DNA of 50,982 nucleotides, taken from NCBI GenBank assembly GCA_004556545.1, contig SFGO01000016.1, positions 1-50,982 of the forward strand, given 5' to 3'. The number at the start of each line of letters is the position of its first letter. Position 1 is the stretch's first letter. A program made the translations under genes and the position numbers. The DNA comes from Clostridiales bacterium (GTDB lineage: Bacteria; Bacillota; Clostridia; Christensenellales; Aristaeellaceae). The notes below the pieces were generated by a model. That model was not told where the DNA came from, made no database searches, and was given only the letters and a program-made list of their open reading frames with translations. Shown here one piece after another: positions 49,185 through 50,982 of the stretch.

Positions 49185-50471
49185 ATGCTGAGTCAGAAAC
49201 TGAAAAATCAGGTGGAAAAGGTAGACGTGCTCGTCGTGGGCGCGGGCCCTGCGGGAATGGCTGCCGCAATCGCCGCCAAAGAGGCGGGCGTTGACAATAT
49301 TCTGGTGCTGGAGCGGGAAGCCAACATGGGCGGCATCCTTCGCCAGTGCATCCATAACGGCTTCGGCCTGCACCGTTTCAAGGAAGAACTGACCGGCCCG
49401 GAATACGCCCAGCGGGACATCGACAAGGTAAAGGAACTGGGGATTGAAGTCCGCTGCGGAACCACCGTTCTGTCCATTGATGAAAACCGCTTCGTGACCG
49501 CCATCAGCAAGGAAAAGGGCATTCAGCTCTTCGAAGCAGGCGCGCTGATTCTGGCTATGGGCTGCCGGGAACGTCCCCGGGGCGCGCTGGCAACGCCCGG
49601 TACGCGCTGCGCCGGTATTTATTCCGCCGGTACGGCGCAGAAGTTCGTCAATCTGGAAGGCTATATGCCCGGCAAACGGGTGGTCATTCTGGGCAGCGGC
49701 GATATCGGCCTGATCATGGCCCGCCGCATGACCCTGCAGGGCGCCAAGGTGCTGGCCTGCGTGGAACTGATGCCTTACTCCAGCGGCCTGAACCGCAATA
49801 TTGTTCAGTGCCTGCATGACTATGACATTCCGCTGCTTCTGAGCCATACGGTGATCGATATTCAGGGCAAGGAACGCCTGACCGGCGTGACGGTGGCGGA
49901 AGTGGACGCGAAGCGTCAGCCCATCCCCGGCACCGAGCAGCACTTCGACTGCGATACGCTGCTTCTGTCCGTGGGTCTGCTGCCGGAAAACGAGCTGACC
50001 CGTCAGGCCGACGTAGAAATGAGCAACCTGACCTCCGGCGCGGTGGTGGACGACACCCTGCAAACCAGCAAAGAAGGCATTTTTGCCTGCGGCAACGTGC
50101 TGCATGTTCACGATCTGGTGGACTTCGTCAGCGCCGAGAGCTTCAAGGCCGGAAAGGCGGCTGCGGAGTATGTTCAGGGCAAAAAGCGCGTGGGCACGTA
50201 TGCTTCCGTCAAGGACGGCGACGGCGTTCGCGGCGTTGTGCCGCAGAAGCTGCTGATCCCCGATGGGGATGCGGAAAACGTGCAGATCATGTTCCGGCCC
50301 TCCGGCGTTTATGAGAACGCCTATATCCGCGTCATGGACGGCGAAAAGGAACTGATCAAGCAGAAAAAGCGCATTCTGACTCCCGGTGAAATGGCCGAGC
50401 TGATTCTGAAGCCGGAAGTGGTCAAGGGCCTGTCCGGCGCGGACGTGACCGTTTCCATCGTGAAGGAATAA
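49185..50471 (+). CDS. NAD(P)/FAD-dependent oxidoreductase, partner subunit
   Basis: A 428-residue disulfide-reductase-type flavoprotein. The FAD motif VDVLVVGAGPAGMAAAIAAK is followed by a second nucleotide-binding motif VVILGSGDIGLIMARRMTLQ and by EGIFACGNVLHVHDLVDFVS. REANMGGILRQCIHNGFG lies where related enzymes show an active-site region. In Firmicutes such proteins accompany GlpA-like enzymes and DUF1667 proteins and presumably pass electrons on. The start is one base after the upstream stop codon. Confidence 0.9.
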   Translation: MLSQKLKNQVEKVDVLVVGAGPAGMAAAIAAKEAGVDNILVLEREANMGGILRQCIHNGFGLHRFKEELTGPEYAQRDIDKVKELGIEVRCGTTVLSIDENRFVTAISKEKGIQLFEAGALILAMGCRERPRGALATPGTRCAGIYSAGTAQKFVNLEGYMPGKRVVILGSGDIGLIMARRMTLQGAKVLACVELMPYSSGLNRNIVQCLHDYDIPLLLSHTVIDIQGKERLTGVTVAEVDAKRQPIPGTEQHFDCDTLLLSVGLLPENELTRQADVEMSNLTSGAVVDDTLQTSKEGIFACGNVLHVHDLVDFVSAESFKAGKAAAEYVQGKKRVGTYASVKDGDGVRGVVPQKLLIPDGDAENVQIMFRPSGVYENAYIRVMDGEKELIKQKKRILTPGEMAELILKPEVVKGLSGADVTVSIVKE

Positions 50472-50483
50472 GGAGGAAGAATC

Positions 50484-50837
50484 ATGGAACAGCAGATTAC
50501 TTGCATTAACTGCCCGGTGGGCTGCCGGCTGCAGGTCGTGCTGGAAAACGGACAGGTGGTATCGGTCAGCGGCAACAGCTGCAAGCGCGGCGAAACCTAT
50601 GCCAAGCAGGAGTGCACCGCGCCCACCCGCATGGTGACGGCCGCCGTTCCCCTGCAAAATCGGAAAACGCCCGTCAGCGCCAAGACCCGCACCCCGATTC
50701 CCAAAGAGAAGATTTTCGACTGTATGGCGGCGCTGGGCAATCTGGAGCTGAACGCTCCCGTCCGCATGGGCGATGTGATCTGTCCCGACGTGTGCGGCAC
50801 CGGCGTGGACGTGATCGCCACCCGGACGGTGGAATGA
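50484..50837 (+). CDS. DUF1667 protein, cysteine-rich redox subunit
   Basis: A 117-residue protein. N-terminal cysteines are spaced as C7-x2-C10-x3-C14 (CINCPVGC), with more in SCKRGETYAKQEC; this recalls the iron-sulfur N terminus of molybdopterin oxidoreductases. A second conserved part is RMGDVICPDVCGTGVDVIAT. DUF1667 proteins occur after the two flavoenzymes encoded upstream, so a role as electron-transfer subunit is inferred. Start 12 nt after the previous stop with AGGAGGA. Confidence 0.92.
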   Translation: MEQQITCINCPVGCRLQVVLENGQVVSVSGNSCKRGETYAKQECTAPTRMVTAAVPLQNRKTPVSAKTRTPIPKEKIFDCMAALGNLELNAPVRMGDVICPDVCGTGVDVIATRTVE

Positions 50838-50860
50838 AATATATCCTTTAATCTAATCCA

Positions 50861-50897
50861 AAAAAGCTGCGAAGTGATTCGCAGCTCAGAGTGTCAA
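50861..50897 (-). terminator. Terminator with conserved GACACTCTGAGC lead-in, second copy
   Basis: Minus strand: TTTGACACTCTG leads into AGCTGCGAA-TCAC-TTCGCAGCT (9 bp) and then TTTTTTGG. It would serve a minus-strand gene lying right of the window. A further stem with G-U pairs (50901-50930) lies beside it. Confidence 0.65.
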
Positions 50898-50982
50898 AGA
50901 AGTCCCATTGCAATATAGCAGTGGGGCTTCAAGCATGAGAAAAGCAGGGAGCGGAAGAAAGGTTGCCACTTGTGGATGGCAA

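Overview
The window looks like chromosome from a GC-rich, spore-forming anaerobe of the Clostridia (Firmicutes). The grounds are a complete spoIIIA operon, strong GGAGG ribosome sites, CoaX-type pantothenate kinase, a BspA-type leucine-rich secreted protein, LytS/YesN-type two-component systems and a DUF1667 flavoenzyme operon. The exact genus cannot be fixed from the sequence. Genes are dense and many neighbours share a 4-nt ATGA stop/start overlap, so most lie in coupled operons.

Layout. (1) 1-2590: the leader-distal part of a CRISPR array with a type I-C-like 33-nt repeat, 39 repeats and 38 spacers. It continues left of the window, and no cas gene is in view. (2) 2332-6236, minus: a ThuA-like protein, two short-chain dehydrogenase-like proteins and an AraC-type response regulator whose reading frame runs without a stop into the CRISPR array. 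(3) 6300-7370: remains of two transposase genes. (4) 7471-8841: an FAD oxidoreductase. (5) 9214-17226, minus: a sensing region made of a degenerate 7TM kinase-like protein, a histidine kinase, a LuxR-type regulator, a receiver-like protein without the phosphoacceptor, and a 1259-residue secreted LRR protein. (6) 17415-24884, minus: an ABC importer (binding protein, ATPase, fused permease), a LytS-type kinase with an AraC-type regulator, and a HAD phosphatase. (7) tRNA-Ser(GGA) and a MATE exporter. (8) 27404-31652: four enzymes of a UDP-2,3-diacetamido-2,3-dideoxyglucuronate pathway. (9) hemW, a DUF1622 protein and a GT39-like membrane glycosyltransferase. (10) 34976-40294, minus: spoIIIAA-AH and an L,D-transpeptidase. 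(11) 40607-44612, plus: a probable pantothenate ECF S component, coaX, homoserine dehydrogenase, tcdA and a GNAT acetyltransferase. (12) a frameshifted secreted protein opposite an ECF sigma factor with a membrane partner. (13) a GlpA-like, FAD/NAD and DUF1667 operon at the right edge.

The most unusual place is the right end of the CRISPR array. The 26 nt following the last repeat are identical to the first 26 nt of internal spacer 18, and they form the 3' end of the response-regulator gene, which then stays open through about 260 nt of repeats and spacers on the antisense strand. The last repeat is intact rather than decayed. This suggests a rearrangement between the array and its neighbour, or a misassembly. 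Also notable are a three-copy dispersed intergenic repeat, a structured element in a possible long leader of the ABC importer operon, and a hairpin with a U-run at the very start of the predicted transcript of the FAD oxidoreductase.
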